In this document: positions 51,297 through 60,088 of the stretch, in pieces
Position numbering within the stretch: the first letter of the stretch is position 1
Layout of the letters: every line of letters starts with the position of its first letter
Assembly (NCBI RefSeq): GCF_000430705.1
Contig: NZ_AUMN01000023.1
Coordinates: 1 to 64,000 of the forward strand
DNA from: Arthrobacter castelli DSM 16402
Lineage (GTDB): Bacteria; Actinomycetota; Actinomycetes; Actinomycetales; Micrococcaceae
Direction of reading: 5' to 3'
DNA: 64,000 nucleotides
The notes under the pieces: generated by a model
What the model saw: the letters and a program-made list of their open reading frames with translations, nothing else
Told to the model about the DNA's origin: nothing
The model's database searches: none
Translations under genes and position numbers: made by a program

Positions 51297-52214
51297 CTAT
51301 GCGTCCAGAATAACTGAGCGGGCAAGATTACGTGGTTGATCGGGATCGAGTCCCCGTGCACGGGCACGCTCCAGCGACACTTTCTGTGCGCGCACTAGTT
51401 CCGCCAGCGGAGCAGAATTACGGTGGATGTACAGTGCGCCTGTCCTGGTAACATCGGTGCCCAAGTCACTCGATTCTTCACCAAAAAGCCACGTAACACG
51501 GCCCGGGCCGGCAATAGCTATAGGCCCGTGGCGATATTCCATCGCGGGATAGGATTCGGTCCACGATTGCGATGCTTCACGCATTTTCAGCGCGGCTTCG
51601 TGGGCGAGGCCGATAGTCCAGCCGCGCCCCAGGAAACTGAATTGCTCCGCGTCGATGAGTTCCTGGGGCACCGGTTCAGCCACGGCGGTGCGAGCGTCAG
51701 CAATGACCGGGCCCACATCATAGCCCATTGCCGACTGTAGGTATAGCAATGTAGTCGTAGCGAAACGCGTTTGCACCACGGATTGCTCATCGGCGTATGG
51801 AAGTTCCACGACAGTATCCGCTATTTCCGTGAGTGGTGAAGCCGCATCACCCACTATGGCACCAGTGCGTACCTCCCCCTTAAGGTCTGTTAGAGTTTCG
51901 AGCACCTCGGTCGTGGTGCCGGAACGGGTAATGGCCAGAACCTTGTCGTAGTCCCTGTTGATAAAGGCTTCAGAGGCAGTGAATGCGTCAGTAACTCCCA
52001 GCCCCATAGATTCACGCATAGAGGCATAGGACTGGGCCATGAACCATGAAGTGCCGCAGCCAATAACTGCGACCTTCTGACCATTCAAAGGAAGCAGGTC
52101 CTCGGCTTCGCTCATTGCCTCACGGATGGCACGCTCCCATATCTCGGGCTGGGACGATAACTCGGCGTCCATGTGGAATCCAAGATCAGATAAATTGCCA
52201 TGTGGGTCGTTCAT
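51297..52214 (-). CDS. SIS-domain sugar isomerase/deaminase (AgaS/GlmS-C-like)
   Basis: A 305-residue protein with two SIS domains, like the isomerase half of GlmS. Motifs are AVIGCGTSWFMAQSYASM, ITRSGTTTEVLETL and the second-domain FLGRGWTIGLAHEAALKMRE with SYPAMEYRHGP. AgaS-type members convert galactosamine-6-phosphate to tagatose-6-phosphate with loss of ammonia, which fits the PfkB and aldolase genes downstream. It is the first gene of the four-gene leftward operon and follows the DeoR gene by 72 bases. GGAG lies seven bases before the ATG. Confidence 0.9.
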   Translation of the reverse strand: MNDPHGNLSDLGFHMDAELSSQPEIWERAIREAMSEAEDLLPLNGQKVAVIGCGTSWFMAQSYASMRESMGLGVTDAFTASEAFINRDYDKVLAITRSGTTTEVLETLTDLKGEVRTGAIVGDAASPLTEIADTVVELPYADEQSVVQTRFATTTLLYLQSAMGYDVGPVIADARTAVAEPVPQELIDAEQFSFLGRGWTIGLAHEAALKMREASQSWTESYPAMEYRHGPIAIAGPGRVTWLFGEESSDLGTDVTRTGALYIHRNSAPLAELVRAQKVSLERARARGLDPDQPRNLARSVILDA

Positions 52215-52286
52215 GAAAGGTTCTCCGTTTCAAAGGGATACGAATTATTGATATGCTCCACTTTTGCGATTCGTTGGCTGCACACC

Positions 52287-53246
52287 TCATGGTGAATTGC
52301 TCGTTGCGACGATTACATCGACCTCCCATGACCGCAGTTCACGCGCAAAAGCATCATCCACGCCGGAATCGGTGACCAATGTGTCAATTTGTGACCAGTC
52401 GCAAACCCTCACAAGGGACCGATGCCCCATCTTCTCTGACGTCGCTACGACGACAACACGCTCGGCGCGCTTTACCATTGCCGAATTAATTTCAGCCTCG
52501 CCATCATGATGTGCCGAAACGCCCCCTCTCAGCGTCAGTCCATCGACGCCTAATATGAGGACGTCGATCCAAAGTTCCTGAAGGACCAGTTTGGCGAGAG
52601 GCCCGACTTGCTCGTAGGAGTTCGGGCGTGCGACACCACCGAGAGTGACAGTACGAATATGCGGTCGAAGAACCAACTCTGTCGCGATATTCAGTGCATT
52701 GGTCACCACCGTTAGAGCTGGACGATCTGCCCGGTCGGCCAAATCGGACCGGAGCCCCAACTGTCGGGCTGTCGCCGACGTCGTCGTCCCGCCGTTCAAG
52801 GCTACAACGCTACACGCGGGGACAAGTCGGCTTGCAGTCGTGGCAACCTGTTGCTTCGCACGACTGACGTCACCATCTCTGTACTGAACCGGAAGGTCGT
52901 AAGCGCCTGCGGTAGCGACGACACCACCGTGAGTACGGGTTACCAATTGCTGAGCTGCCAAAGCTGTGAAATCTCGGCGAATAGTCGCCGGCGACACCGA
53001 CAAGGCCTCCGAGGCTCCCGCGACCGTCAATTGACCTCTGTCTGAAAGCAAGCCGAGGAGAGCCTGCCAGCGTTGTGGCCTACCAAACGAACCGTCCATG
53101 TAAATATTCTGGCCACCCTCGGTCGTGCCCGCTGGCGAAGATGACGGCTTAGCGACTACTTCATCACTAGTCATCAGACTCTCATTCTCCTCGACTACCC
53201 CGTCCCCGGGGAACAACTTGGATGATGCCACCTTCAGCTGCATCAT
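52287..53246 (-). CDS. DeoR/GlpR-family transcriptional regulator
   Basis: A 319-residue regulator. The DeoR helix-turn-helix lies at about residues 57-110 (RWQALLGLLSDRGQLTV, SVSPATIRRDFTALAAQQLV, THGGVV). The sugar-phosphate-sensing domain follows with VALNGGTTTSATARQL and ILGVDGLTLRGGVSAHHDGEAEIN. The first 50 residues are an unconserved extension; in-frame ATGs at 53174 and 53099 could be the real start. It sits between the leftward pathway operon and the rightward sulfatase-transporter operon and probably represses both until a sugar phosphate appears. Confidence 0.88.
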   Translation of the reverse strand: MMQLKVASSKLFPGDGVVEENESLMTSDEVVAKPSSSPAGTTEGGQNIYMDGSFGRPQRWQALLGLLSDRGQLTVAGASEALSVSPATIRRDFTALAAQQLVTRTHGGVVATAGAYDLPVQYRDGDVSRAKQQVATTASRLVPACSVVALNGGTTTSATARQLGLRSDLADRADRPALTVVTNALNIATELVLRPHIRTVTLGGVARPNSYEQVGPLAKLVLQELWIDVLILGVDGLTLRGGVSAHHDGEAEINSAMVKRAERVVVVATSEKMGHRSLVRVCDWSQIDTLVTDSGVDDAFARELRSWEVDVIVATSNSP

Positions 53247-53294
53247 TGAAACCGCTCCACTCTAGACTTTCACATTTGATTAGTATAAGCGTTG

Positions 53295-53312
53295 TTCGAG
53301 CAGTTTCGAGCA
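53295..53312. promoter_or_regulatory. Direct repeat TTCGAGCA, candidate DeoR site
   Basis: TTCGAGCA occurs at 53295-53302 and 53305-53312, exactly one helical turn apart, in the gap between the DeoR gene and the divergent sulfatase. DeoR-type repressors often bind short direct repeats. No other strong motif was seen in this gap. Confidence 0.4.
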
Positions 53313-53462
53313 TTGACAGTCAGAAAGCGCGCATATAGCGTTTGATCGTAAACCGGGGGTCGAAGTCGTAAGTTCCGGTTGTACTGGAAGTGCCAATGCT
53401 TCCCGGACGCTGGTGTCTTCGTGGGGAACTGATGAAGCACATAACTCGAATGGGAGTTCATC

Positions 53463-54941
53463 GTGGAACGTCCAAACATTGTTTTGATTTGCGTTGACCA
53501 GTGGCGCGGTGACGCTTTGTCTGCGGCAGGCCACCCAAGAGTGCACACTCCCTATCTGGACCAGCTGGCAGCCGTGGGCACACGATTCAGTCGTGCCTAC
53601 TCGGCTACTCCAACATGCGTCCCGGCGCGGGTAGCGCTAATGACTGGACAGTCACAAGAAGCGCACGGACGGGTTGGCTATAGCGACGGCGTCAGTTTTG
53701 ACGAGGCACATCCGGTGACTATGCCGCGCGAGCTACGGAATGCCGGCTATCAGACTCAGGCGATTGGCAAGATGCATGTCTACCCGGAACGCTCGCGAAT
53801 TGGCTTCGACGATGTCCGGCTGCACGATGGGTACCTGCATTACTCACGACGCCGCCACGACCGGGACCTGCGCCAGATCGACGATTACCTACCCTGGTTG
53901 CAAGCACAGGCCGGAGTGTCGGCCATCGAGGACTATACCGACCATGGACTGAGCTGCAATTCCGTGGTCGCGCGTCCGTGGGACAAGGGCGAGGCATTAC
54001 ACCCCACGAACTGGGTTTCAACCGAGGCTATCTCGTGGCTGTACCGTCGCGATCCGACCGTACCGTTTTTCCTGTACCTCTCCTTTCACCGACCGCACTC
54101 ACCGCTCGATCCGCCCCAATGGGCCTTCGACCAATATCTCAACAGACCCCCACGGGAGCGGATCGTGGGGGACTGGACCGACGCGTATGAGACGCATCGG
54201 CGTGACGGTGCCCATGATGCCTTCTTCGGACGGCAAGATGAATGGACCCACCACCGCGCTACTGCCGGCTATTACGGGCATCTCTCCCACATTGATCAAC
54301 AAATCAATCGGTTTCTGGAAGCGCTGTGGGAGATGCGCCTCCGGGAAAATACAGTCGTCATCTTCACCTCTGATCACGGCGACATGATGGGGGACCATGA
54401 CATGTATCGGAAGGGCTTTCCATACGAGGGGTCAGCACACATTCCCTTTATCATGTCGGTGCCGGAGGGATACGGCGAGCGTGGCACAGTGGTGGACGAA
54501 GTCGTTGAGCTCCGCGACATCATGCCAACCCTGCTCGACATGGCCGCGGCACCCATTCCAGAGTCCGTAGACGGTGAAAGTCTTACCCCCTTTCTACGTG
54601 GAGATAGTTCTGTCTCCTGGCGCAAAGACTTGCACGGCGAACACACTTTGCTGGGGCAGTCGCTGCAGTGGGTGACAGACGGCAAGGCAAAGTTCGTTTG
54701 GATGTCGGGGGAGGGACAGGAGCAGTTCTTCGATTTGGTTAACGACCCAAACGAGACCGTGAACCTGATCGAGGATCCATCCTGGAGCGTCGAATCTGGA
54801 AAGTGGCGCCAGCGGCTCATTGACCATCTTAGGGACAGAGAAGAGGGGTACGTGAAAGACAACCGCCTCGTCATCGGGCAGCAACCGGCCACCATGCTGT
54901 CACACGTAGAAGACAACTTGAAAGTTGCGGGATCGTCATGA
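53463..54941 (+). CDS. Sulfatase (formylglycine, Cys-type), cytoplasmic
   Basis: A 492-residue arylsulfatase-family enzyme with the active-site motif TCVPARVALMTG, where Cys52 lies in CxPAR. Metal ligands are at the N-terminus (ICVDQWRGDAL) and in FTSDHGDMMGDHDMYRKG. The pattern resembles choline- and heparan/chondroitin-sulfatase-like enzymes. It has no signal peptide, so sulfate is probably removed after uptake. A GTG start at 53463 is supported by GGGAG six bases upstream. The stop overlaps the solute-binding protein start (ATGA), so desulfation and uptake are co-expressed. Confidence 0.92.
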   Translation: MERPNIVLICVDQWRGDALSAAGHPRVHTPYLDQLAAVGTRFSRAYSATPTCVPARVALMTGQSQEAHGRVGYSDGVSFDEAHPVTMPRELRNAGYQTQAIGKMHVYPERSRIGFDDVRLHDGYLHYSRRRHDRDLRQIDDYLPWLQAQAGVSAIEDYTDHGLSCNSVVARPWDKGEALHPTNWVSTEAISWLYRRDPTVPFFLYLSFHRPHSPLDPPQWAFDQYLNRPPRERIVGDWTDAYETHRRDGAHDAFFGRQDEWTHHRATAGYYGHLSHIDQQINRFLEALWEMRLRENTVVIFTSDHGDMMGDHDMYRKGFPYEGSAHIPFIMSVPEGYGERGTVVDEVVELRDIMPTLLDMAAAPIPESVDGESLTPFLRGDSSVSWRKDLHGEHTLLGQSLQWVTDGKAKFVWMSGEGQEQFFDLVNDPNETVNLIEDPSWSVESGKWRQRLIDHLRDREEGYVKDNRLVIGQQPATMLSHVEDNLKVAGSS

Positions 54942-56215
54942 GTTCCACTCTGAACCGAAGAACATTCTTAAGCACGGCCGCAATCGCCGCCATGGGTGCT
55001 AGCGCCGCAGGATGTTCCAACCCTAAACCTGGAGGAGGGCCGGGAGGCTCGCTGGCATATACGTTTTGGGATCCGAACTTTATGGAGTCGAGCACAAAGC
55101 TTATTTCAAAATTTGAGGCGAAGAACCCGAAAATCGACGTAGAAATAGCGCAAATTCCCATCACCCAGTATTGGACACGGCTTCAAACCACATTTACGGG
55201 TGGGAACGCGCCTGACATAGTTACGATGAACGGGCCAAATTTTCAACTGTACGCGTCAAATGACAAATTGATGCCGCTTGACAGAAGGATCGCTTCCGAC
55301 GACGTAAATCTCGCAAAGTATCCGTCGAATTTGAACGAACTCTACACTTACGAGAATACTCAGTACGCTATTCCCATCAACTTTTCCACCATCGCTCTTT
55401 GGTACAACAAGAACCTCTTTGACGATGCCGGGGTCGCGTATCCGAACGAAGCATGGACTTGGGACGACCTGAAGGACGCTGCGGAAAGAATCACCGATCA
55501 ACGCAGGGGAATTTATGGGATATCACCTGGAAGCCCAATTTCAATGGCGCAGGAGAACTACTACAACACGATCCTTCAAGCCGGCGGATATATAATTTCC
55601 GATGACGGCCGACACTCGGGGTTCGACGACAAGCGGTCTATTGAAGGACTTAAATTTTGGCGGGACTTCATGAAGGAAGGAGTATCGCCCTCATACGCGC
55701 GAATCTCCGAAACCGACCCCACACAAATGTTCCAGAGCGGACAAGTCGCGATGTACTACGGTGGCTCCTGGCGGGCTCCGCAGTGGCGACAAGCGAATAT
55801 GGACGCCGTTGATCTTGCGCTCCTGCCAAGTGGGCCGGTAGGGCGTCAGTGCACGGTCCACGGGATGTCATATGCGGTTGCGGCTGGCTCGGCAAACCCT
55901 CACGATGCATGGAACCTTCTGAAGTTTCTAACCAACCAAGAATCACAGGCGCTGTTCGCGCGAGCAGGCATATTGATCCCTGCCCACGCTGACAGTCAAA
56001 ATATCTGGCTTGAATCGATGCCGGAATACAATCTCAATGCGTTTATCGAAATGCTTGACCATGCTATGCCTTATCCCGTTTCAGAGAACACGCAAACCTG
56101 GCAGACTCAAGCCATCGAAATACTTGCTCAAGCATGGGCCGGACACGAGTCCATGGAAACGGCAGCAGAAGAGCTGGCCGCGAAAATGAACGAATCGCTG
56201 GCAGTGGAAGAATAA
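54938..56215 (+). CDS. ABC transporter solute-binding lipoprotein (sugar type)
   Basis: A 425-residue family-1 extracellular solute-binding protein. The signal has a twin-arginine motif (NRRTFL) and a lipobox ending in Cys26 (ASAAGC), so it is probably exported by Tat and lipid-anchored. Typical parts are LAYTFWDPNF, VEIAQIPITQYWTRLQ, APDIVTMNGPNF and AYP-NEAWTWDDL. It would capture a sulfated oligosaccharide for the two permeases behind it. The first ATG overlaps the sulfatase stop. It is more AT-rich than the central region of the window. Confidence 0.93.
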   Translation: MSSTLNRRTFLSTAAIAAMGASAAGCSNPKPGGGPGGSLAYTFWDPNFMESSTKLISKFEAKNPKIDVEIAQIPITQYWTRLQTTFTGGNAPDIVTMNGPNFQLYASNDKLMPLDRRIASDDVNLAKYPSNLNELYTYENTQYAIPINFSTIALWYNKNLFDDAGVAYPNEAWTWDDLKDAAERITDQRRGIYGISPGSPISMAQENYYNTILQAGGYIISDDGRHSGFDDKRSIEGLKFWRDFMKEGVSPSYARISETDPTQMFQSGQVAMYYGGSWRAPQWRQANMDAVDLALLPSGPVGRQCTVHGMSYAVAAGSANPHDAWNLLKFLTNQESQALFARAGILIPAHADSQNIWLESMPEYNLNAFIEMLDHAMPYPVSENTQTWQTQAIEILAQAWAGHESMETAAEELAAKMNESLAVEE

Positions 56216-56228
56216 GGCGGAATAGCCG

Positions 56229-57170
56229 ATGACGACTGAGACTCAAGTAACTGTTCCGCGGAATTTAAGTCTTGTAACAGCGAAAGGTCGCAAACGTAAG
56301 AAACGAGACACGCTTGCTGCGATCATTTTTATTGGACCAATGACGCTGGGACTTAGTATATTCTATCTGTGGCCCCTCGTACGTACCTTCTTTTTATCGT
56401 TCACTAAATGGGGAGCGTTCGGGGGGACGGAATTTACTGGCCTGGAGAACTACGAGCGCCTTATTAACGATTCGGATGTATGGCAGGCGTTACTCGTTTC
56501 ATTCGGGTACACGGGCATCGTGCTTCTCGGCATCCCGGTGGCTATCGTAATGGCAGTCTTGCTCAATCAAAAAAACCTAAAGTGGCTGACAGGCTACCGA
56601 GTGCTGTTCTTCCTGCCAGTCGTCACGATGCCAGTTGCAGCAGCCTTAGTATGGCGCCTGCTATACAACGGCCGGTACGGCGCAATCAATTACATCCTGA
56701 GCTGGTTTGGAATCGATGGTCCTAGCTGGCTTACCCAACCAGGACTCGCGTTGGTAGCTATCGGAATCGTCGGGGTGTGGCTTCTGCTCGGACAACAAAT
56801 CATCATATTGTTGGCCGGACTTCAGGGGGTGCCTCGGACCCTTCTTGAATCAAGCGCTATTGACGGTGCCAACGCGGTCCAACGGTTTCGCTATGTGACT
56901 CTTCCGCTGCTGACTCCATCGATTTTCTTCGTTGTCGTAATTACAGTGATCGGTTGCTTACAGATGTTCGACCTTGTCTTTGTGATGCTCGAGCCCGGTA
57001 ACCCTGCATTGGCGAGCACAAAAACGATTGTATACTATTTTTATCAAGTCGGTTTTGTCTATAACGACCGAGGCTACGCGGCAGCTATAGCGTTCCTTCT
57101 AATGGTCATTATTTTCATTTTGACGGCGCTTCAGTTCCGTTTGCAAAAACGATGGGTGCATTATGAGTAG
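56229..57170 (+). CDS. Sugar ABC transporter permease (MalF-like)
   Basis: A 313-residue inner-membrane permease with about six helices. It opens with the typical FIGPMTLGLSIFYLWPLVRT and has the EAA-loop sequence ESSAIDGANAVQRFRYVTLP that contacts the ATPase. It forms a heterodimer with the next gene product. It starts 13 bases behind the binding-protein gene and overlaps the next permease by eight bases. No ATPase gene is present in the cluster, so it probably uses a shared MsiK/MsmK-type ATPase encoded elsewhere. Confidence 0.93.
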   Translation: MTTETQVTVPRNLSLVTAKGRKRKKRDTLAAIIFIGPMTLGLSIFYLWPLVRTFFLSFTKWGAFGGTEFTGLENYERLINDSDVWQALLVSFGYTGIVLLGIPVAIVMAVLLNQKNLKWLTGYRVLFFLPVVTMPVAAALVWRLLYNGRYGAINYILSWFGIDGPSWLTQPGLALVAIGIVGVWLLLGQQIIILLAGLQGVPRTLLESSAIDGANAVQRFRYVTLPLLTPSIFFVVVITVIGCLQMFDLVFVMLEPGNPALASTKTIVYYFYQVGFVYNDRGYAAAIAFLLMVIIFILTALQFRLQKRWVHYE

Positions 57171-58020
57171 AAAGCCAGAGCGTACGGATGGCGTGGAACG
57201 GAAGTTCACTAAACCGAAATATTTAGTGCATCTGACTTTACTGGTTGCCGTCATCGTGATGATTTCGCCGTATTTGTGGCAGCTGGCGACGTCGCTGAAA
57301 ACCTTTGAAGAATCTGTTCAGGTTCCGCCGACAACTATCCCGGATGATTTCTACTTCGAAAACTACTCGACGATCTTTGAAGTAATCCCATTTGCTTCGA
57401 TGATGGGTACAACGATCGCGATGACTGTGGGCCGGATCATCGGTCAGTTGGTTGTCATCACATTAGCTGCCTATGGCTTTGCTCGCTTTGAATTCCCAGG
57501 CAAGAACCTGATTTTCCTTGTGTTTCTATCGGTGATGATGGTGCCAGACGAGCTTCTAATTATCCCCCAATATGAGATCATCCAGTCTCTGGGATGGCTC
57601 GACACTTTGCCTGCGTTAATCGTTCCCCGTATTTTCTGGGTGTTTGGGCTTTTCTTGTTGCGGCAGTTCTTTCTTACGTTGCCATTGGAGATTGAGGAGG
57701 CGGCCAGAATTGATGGCGCGGGACGTTTTCGAACCTTTTGGTCGGTGGTCTTGCCTTTGGCGAAGCCGGGGATGATCACGTTAGCGATCTTTTCATGCTT
57801 GTTCTCTTGGAAGGAGCTGCTTTGGCCGCTTATCGTGATGAGCTCTCCCGACAAAATGCCGGTTTCAGTGGGTCTGGCTACCCTGCGTGGTTCATTCTTT
57901 GTCGACTATCCGGTATTGATGGCCGGCTCTACACTGGCAATGTTGCCGCTAATTCTGGTGTTCATTTTCTTGCAGCGGCATTTCATCGAGGGCATTGCAA
58001 CGACCGGCGGTAAGGCGTGA
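57163..58020 (+). CDS. Sugar ABC transporter permease (MalG-like)
   Basis: A 285-residue permease with six helices. It has SLKTFEESVQVPPTTIPDDF before helix 2, and the EAA loop EEAARIDGAGRFRTFWSVVL. It ends in FLQRHFIEGIATTGGKA, the usual MalG-type end. It pairs with the preceding permease to import the cluster substrate. The GH20-like gene follows after 111 bases that hold no other feature. Confidence 0.93.
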   Translation: MSRKPERTDGVERKFTKPKYLVHLTLLVAVIVMISPYLWQLATSLKTFEESVQVPPTTIPDDFYFENYSTIFEVIPFASMMGTTIAMTVGRIIGQLVVITLAAYGFARFEFPGKNLIFLVFLSVMMVPDELLIIPQYEIIQSLGWLDTLPALIVPRIFWVFGLFLLRQFFLTLPLEIEEAARIDGAGRFRTFWSVVLPLAKPGMITLAIFSCLFSWKELLWPLIVMSSPDKMPVSVGLATLRGSFFVDYPVLMAGSTLAMLPLILVFIFLQRHFIEGIATTGGKA

Positions 58021-58131
58021 GAGGGGCTTCGTGGTTTTTGTTCAGTTGTGTTCGGGCCACTTCCAATGCCCGGGCTGAAAGCGCAGCAAAAATGCGCGGT
58101 CTACAACCATGACTAACTGATCGGAATCCCC

Positions 58132-59943
58132 TTGTCTGTAGCAGATGTTCTATTTCCTAAACCGCGCTGGTACAAGGAACATGAAGAGGCAGGCCCCACA
58201 GCTCATACTCCATTGATTGTCGAGGTCGACAAGGCGCTACCTTCGGAGGGCTTTCGGCTGCAGACCAACCGGACACGCATTCGCCTTCAGTACCGGGACA
58301 GCAGGGGCCTTCGCTACGGGCAGCGAGCGCTTGAGCAGATGCGCTCGATGGGTGACTTTTCGAGTGTGTCTGTCAGTGTTGAGGATTGGCCAGATTTTGC
58401 AGTTCGTGGTTGCATGCTGGATGTCAGTCGAGATCGGGTGCCAACCCGGCGAACGCTGATTCGACTCATCGATCTGTTGTCGCTTGCGCGTATCAACCAA
58501 TTTGAGCTCTATACCGAGCATACGTTCGCTTACGCTGGACACGATGTTGTTTGGGAGCAAGCGTCGCCACTCACTGTCGATGACATTCACTGGCTTGATG
58601 ACCAGTGTGCTGCACGGGATATCGACCTGGTGGCAAACCAAAACACATTAGGACACATGGAACGGTGGCTTAAGCATGAGCCGTATCGGCACCGGGCCGA
58701 ACAGAGGGCCGGGTTTGTACGGTTGGGAAAACACCATGAGGCCAGCACCCTTGCACCTACGAGGGAGAATGCTGATTTTGTTGTAGGACTACTCGAAGAA
58801 CTGTTGCCGCTGTTCCGAACCAAGCGCGTGAATATCGGGGCTGACGAGCCATGGGAGCTCGGTCTGGGCGATAGCGCTGCTGAAGTAGCTAGTCGGGGTC
58901 TGGCGGCTGTCTATTTCGATTACGTTTCCTGGATTGTCCGTCCCTGGACAGAGCGTGGATACCAGGTCGAATTTTGGGCGGACATTTTCGGTGAACATCC
59001 CGAACTCATGGGGCAGGTCCCCGCTGGGGCGATTCCGATCGTGTGGCAGTATGACTCCCCGTCGCTTACCCGCGACGCTTTTGAGCGGGCTTCTGATGAA
59101 CAACGTGCACGCTGGTCGAGCATCGGTCTCGATGTTGAAGGATTACAACTAGGGTTCCGCGGCAGTGCCCGAGTGTTGACCGAGGCAGGCGAGAATTTTT
59201 GGGTCGCGCCCGGCACCGGCACATGGCACTCATTTACGGGACGTATAGACAACGCTGTCGAAAACATGATTGACGCTGCAGAGATAGGTCTGGATTACTC
59301 GGCTGGCGGGTATATCAACACGATCTGGGGTGACAATGGCATGTATGATCCCCCTTCCGTCTGGTTCGGACCCGCGCTCTTCGGTGGAGCAGTGAGTTGG
59401 TGTCTCGACACTAACCGTGAGCTGGACATAGCTGAGGTGCTTAACGCCCACGTGGTCATGGATCCTTCGGGCATTCTAGGCCGAGTTCTCGTGGAAATCG
59501 GACGTGCAGCGAGGGCGCTCGATGCCCCACTGCTCAATGGCAGCCAGCTCTTTACGGTGTTGAATGAAGGCGGTGACCTTGTCGAAGGGGAGTGGCCGGA
59601 TGTGGCGGGTATCGAGAATGCCGATAGTATCCTCACGCAATGTCTGCAGGATCTTGATTGCGCGGAGCCGGCAGCTCTCGATGGCAGCGTGATGATGAGT
59701 GAAACAAGACAGGCGATTATGTTCGCCCGGTTCGGAGCTGATCTACTACGCCTACGCCCTGGAGGTATACACGTATTGCCACCGCGACGAGCCCAAGCCT
59801 TACTGAATCGACTCGACTCGCTGCTTGAAGGGCACCGCCAGACGTGGCTGCTTCGCAGTCGCCCCGGTGGTCTCGATGACAGCGTGGCGAGAATGGGGGC
59901 ACTCCGCCGTGTTTTGGTGTCAAAGGCGACCATGTCCCCGTGA
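58132..59943 (+). CDS. GH20-like beta-N-acetylhexosaminidase, cytoplasmic
   Basis: A 603-residue glycosidase. An N-terminal domain (about 1-90) ends with the GH20-typical FRLQT and GLRYGQRALEQM segments. The barrel begins at AVRGCMLDVSRDRVPT (residues 90-104). The catalytic Asp238-Glu239 pair lies in VNIGADEPWELG, a variant of the HxGxDE motif with N in the first position. GH20 enzymes release N-acetylglucosamine or N-acetylgalactosamine by substrate-assisted catalysis. No signal peptide is present, so it acts on imported oligosaccharides. It starts with TTG at 58132 (MSVADVLFPKP), with a weak ribosome site, and the exact start is uncertain. Confidence 0.8.
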   Translation: MSVADVLFPKPRWYKEHEEAGPTAHTPLIVEVDKALPSEGFRLQTNRTRIRLQYRDSRGLRYGQRALEQMRSMGDFSSVSVSVEDWPDFAVRGCMLDVSRDRVPTRRTLIRLIDLLSLARINQFELYTEHTFAYAGHDVVWEQASPLTVDDIHWLDDQCAARDIDLVANQNTLGHMERWLKHEPYRHRAEQRAGFVRLGKHHEASTLAPTRENADFVVGLLEELLPLFRTKRVNIGADEPWELGLGDSAAEVASRGLAAVYFDYVSWIVRPWTERGYQVEFWADIFGEHPELMGQVPAGAIPIVWQYDSPSLTRDAFERASDEQRARWSSIGLDVEGLQLGFRGSARVLTEAGENFWVAPGTGTWHSFTGRIDNAVENMIDAAEIGLDYSAGGYINTIWGDNGMYDPPSVWFGPALFGGAVSWCLDTNRELDIAEVLNAHVVMDPSGILGRVLVEIGRAARALDAPLLNGSQLFTVLNEGGDLVEGEWPDVAGIENADSILTQCLQDLDCAEPAALDGSVMMSETRQAIMFARFGADLLRLRPGGIHVLPPRRAQALLNRLDSLLEGHRQTWLLRSRPGGLDDSVARMGALRRVLVSKATMSP

Positions 59944-60088
59944 GCGAATCAAACAAAGTTTCCTAACCCCGCAACATCGGATGGAAGGTTCCGATAGGTG
60001 CAGACGTTCGTCGGCAGCCCATGCGCTGCGCTACGTCAACATGACAACGATTTGGTGACAAGCAGGATGCGATTCTAGGAGAAGCCCA

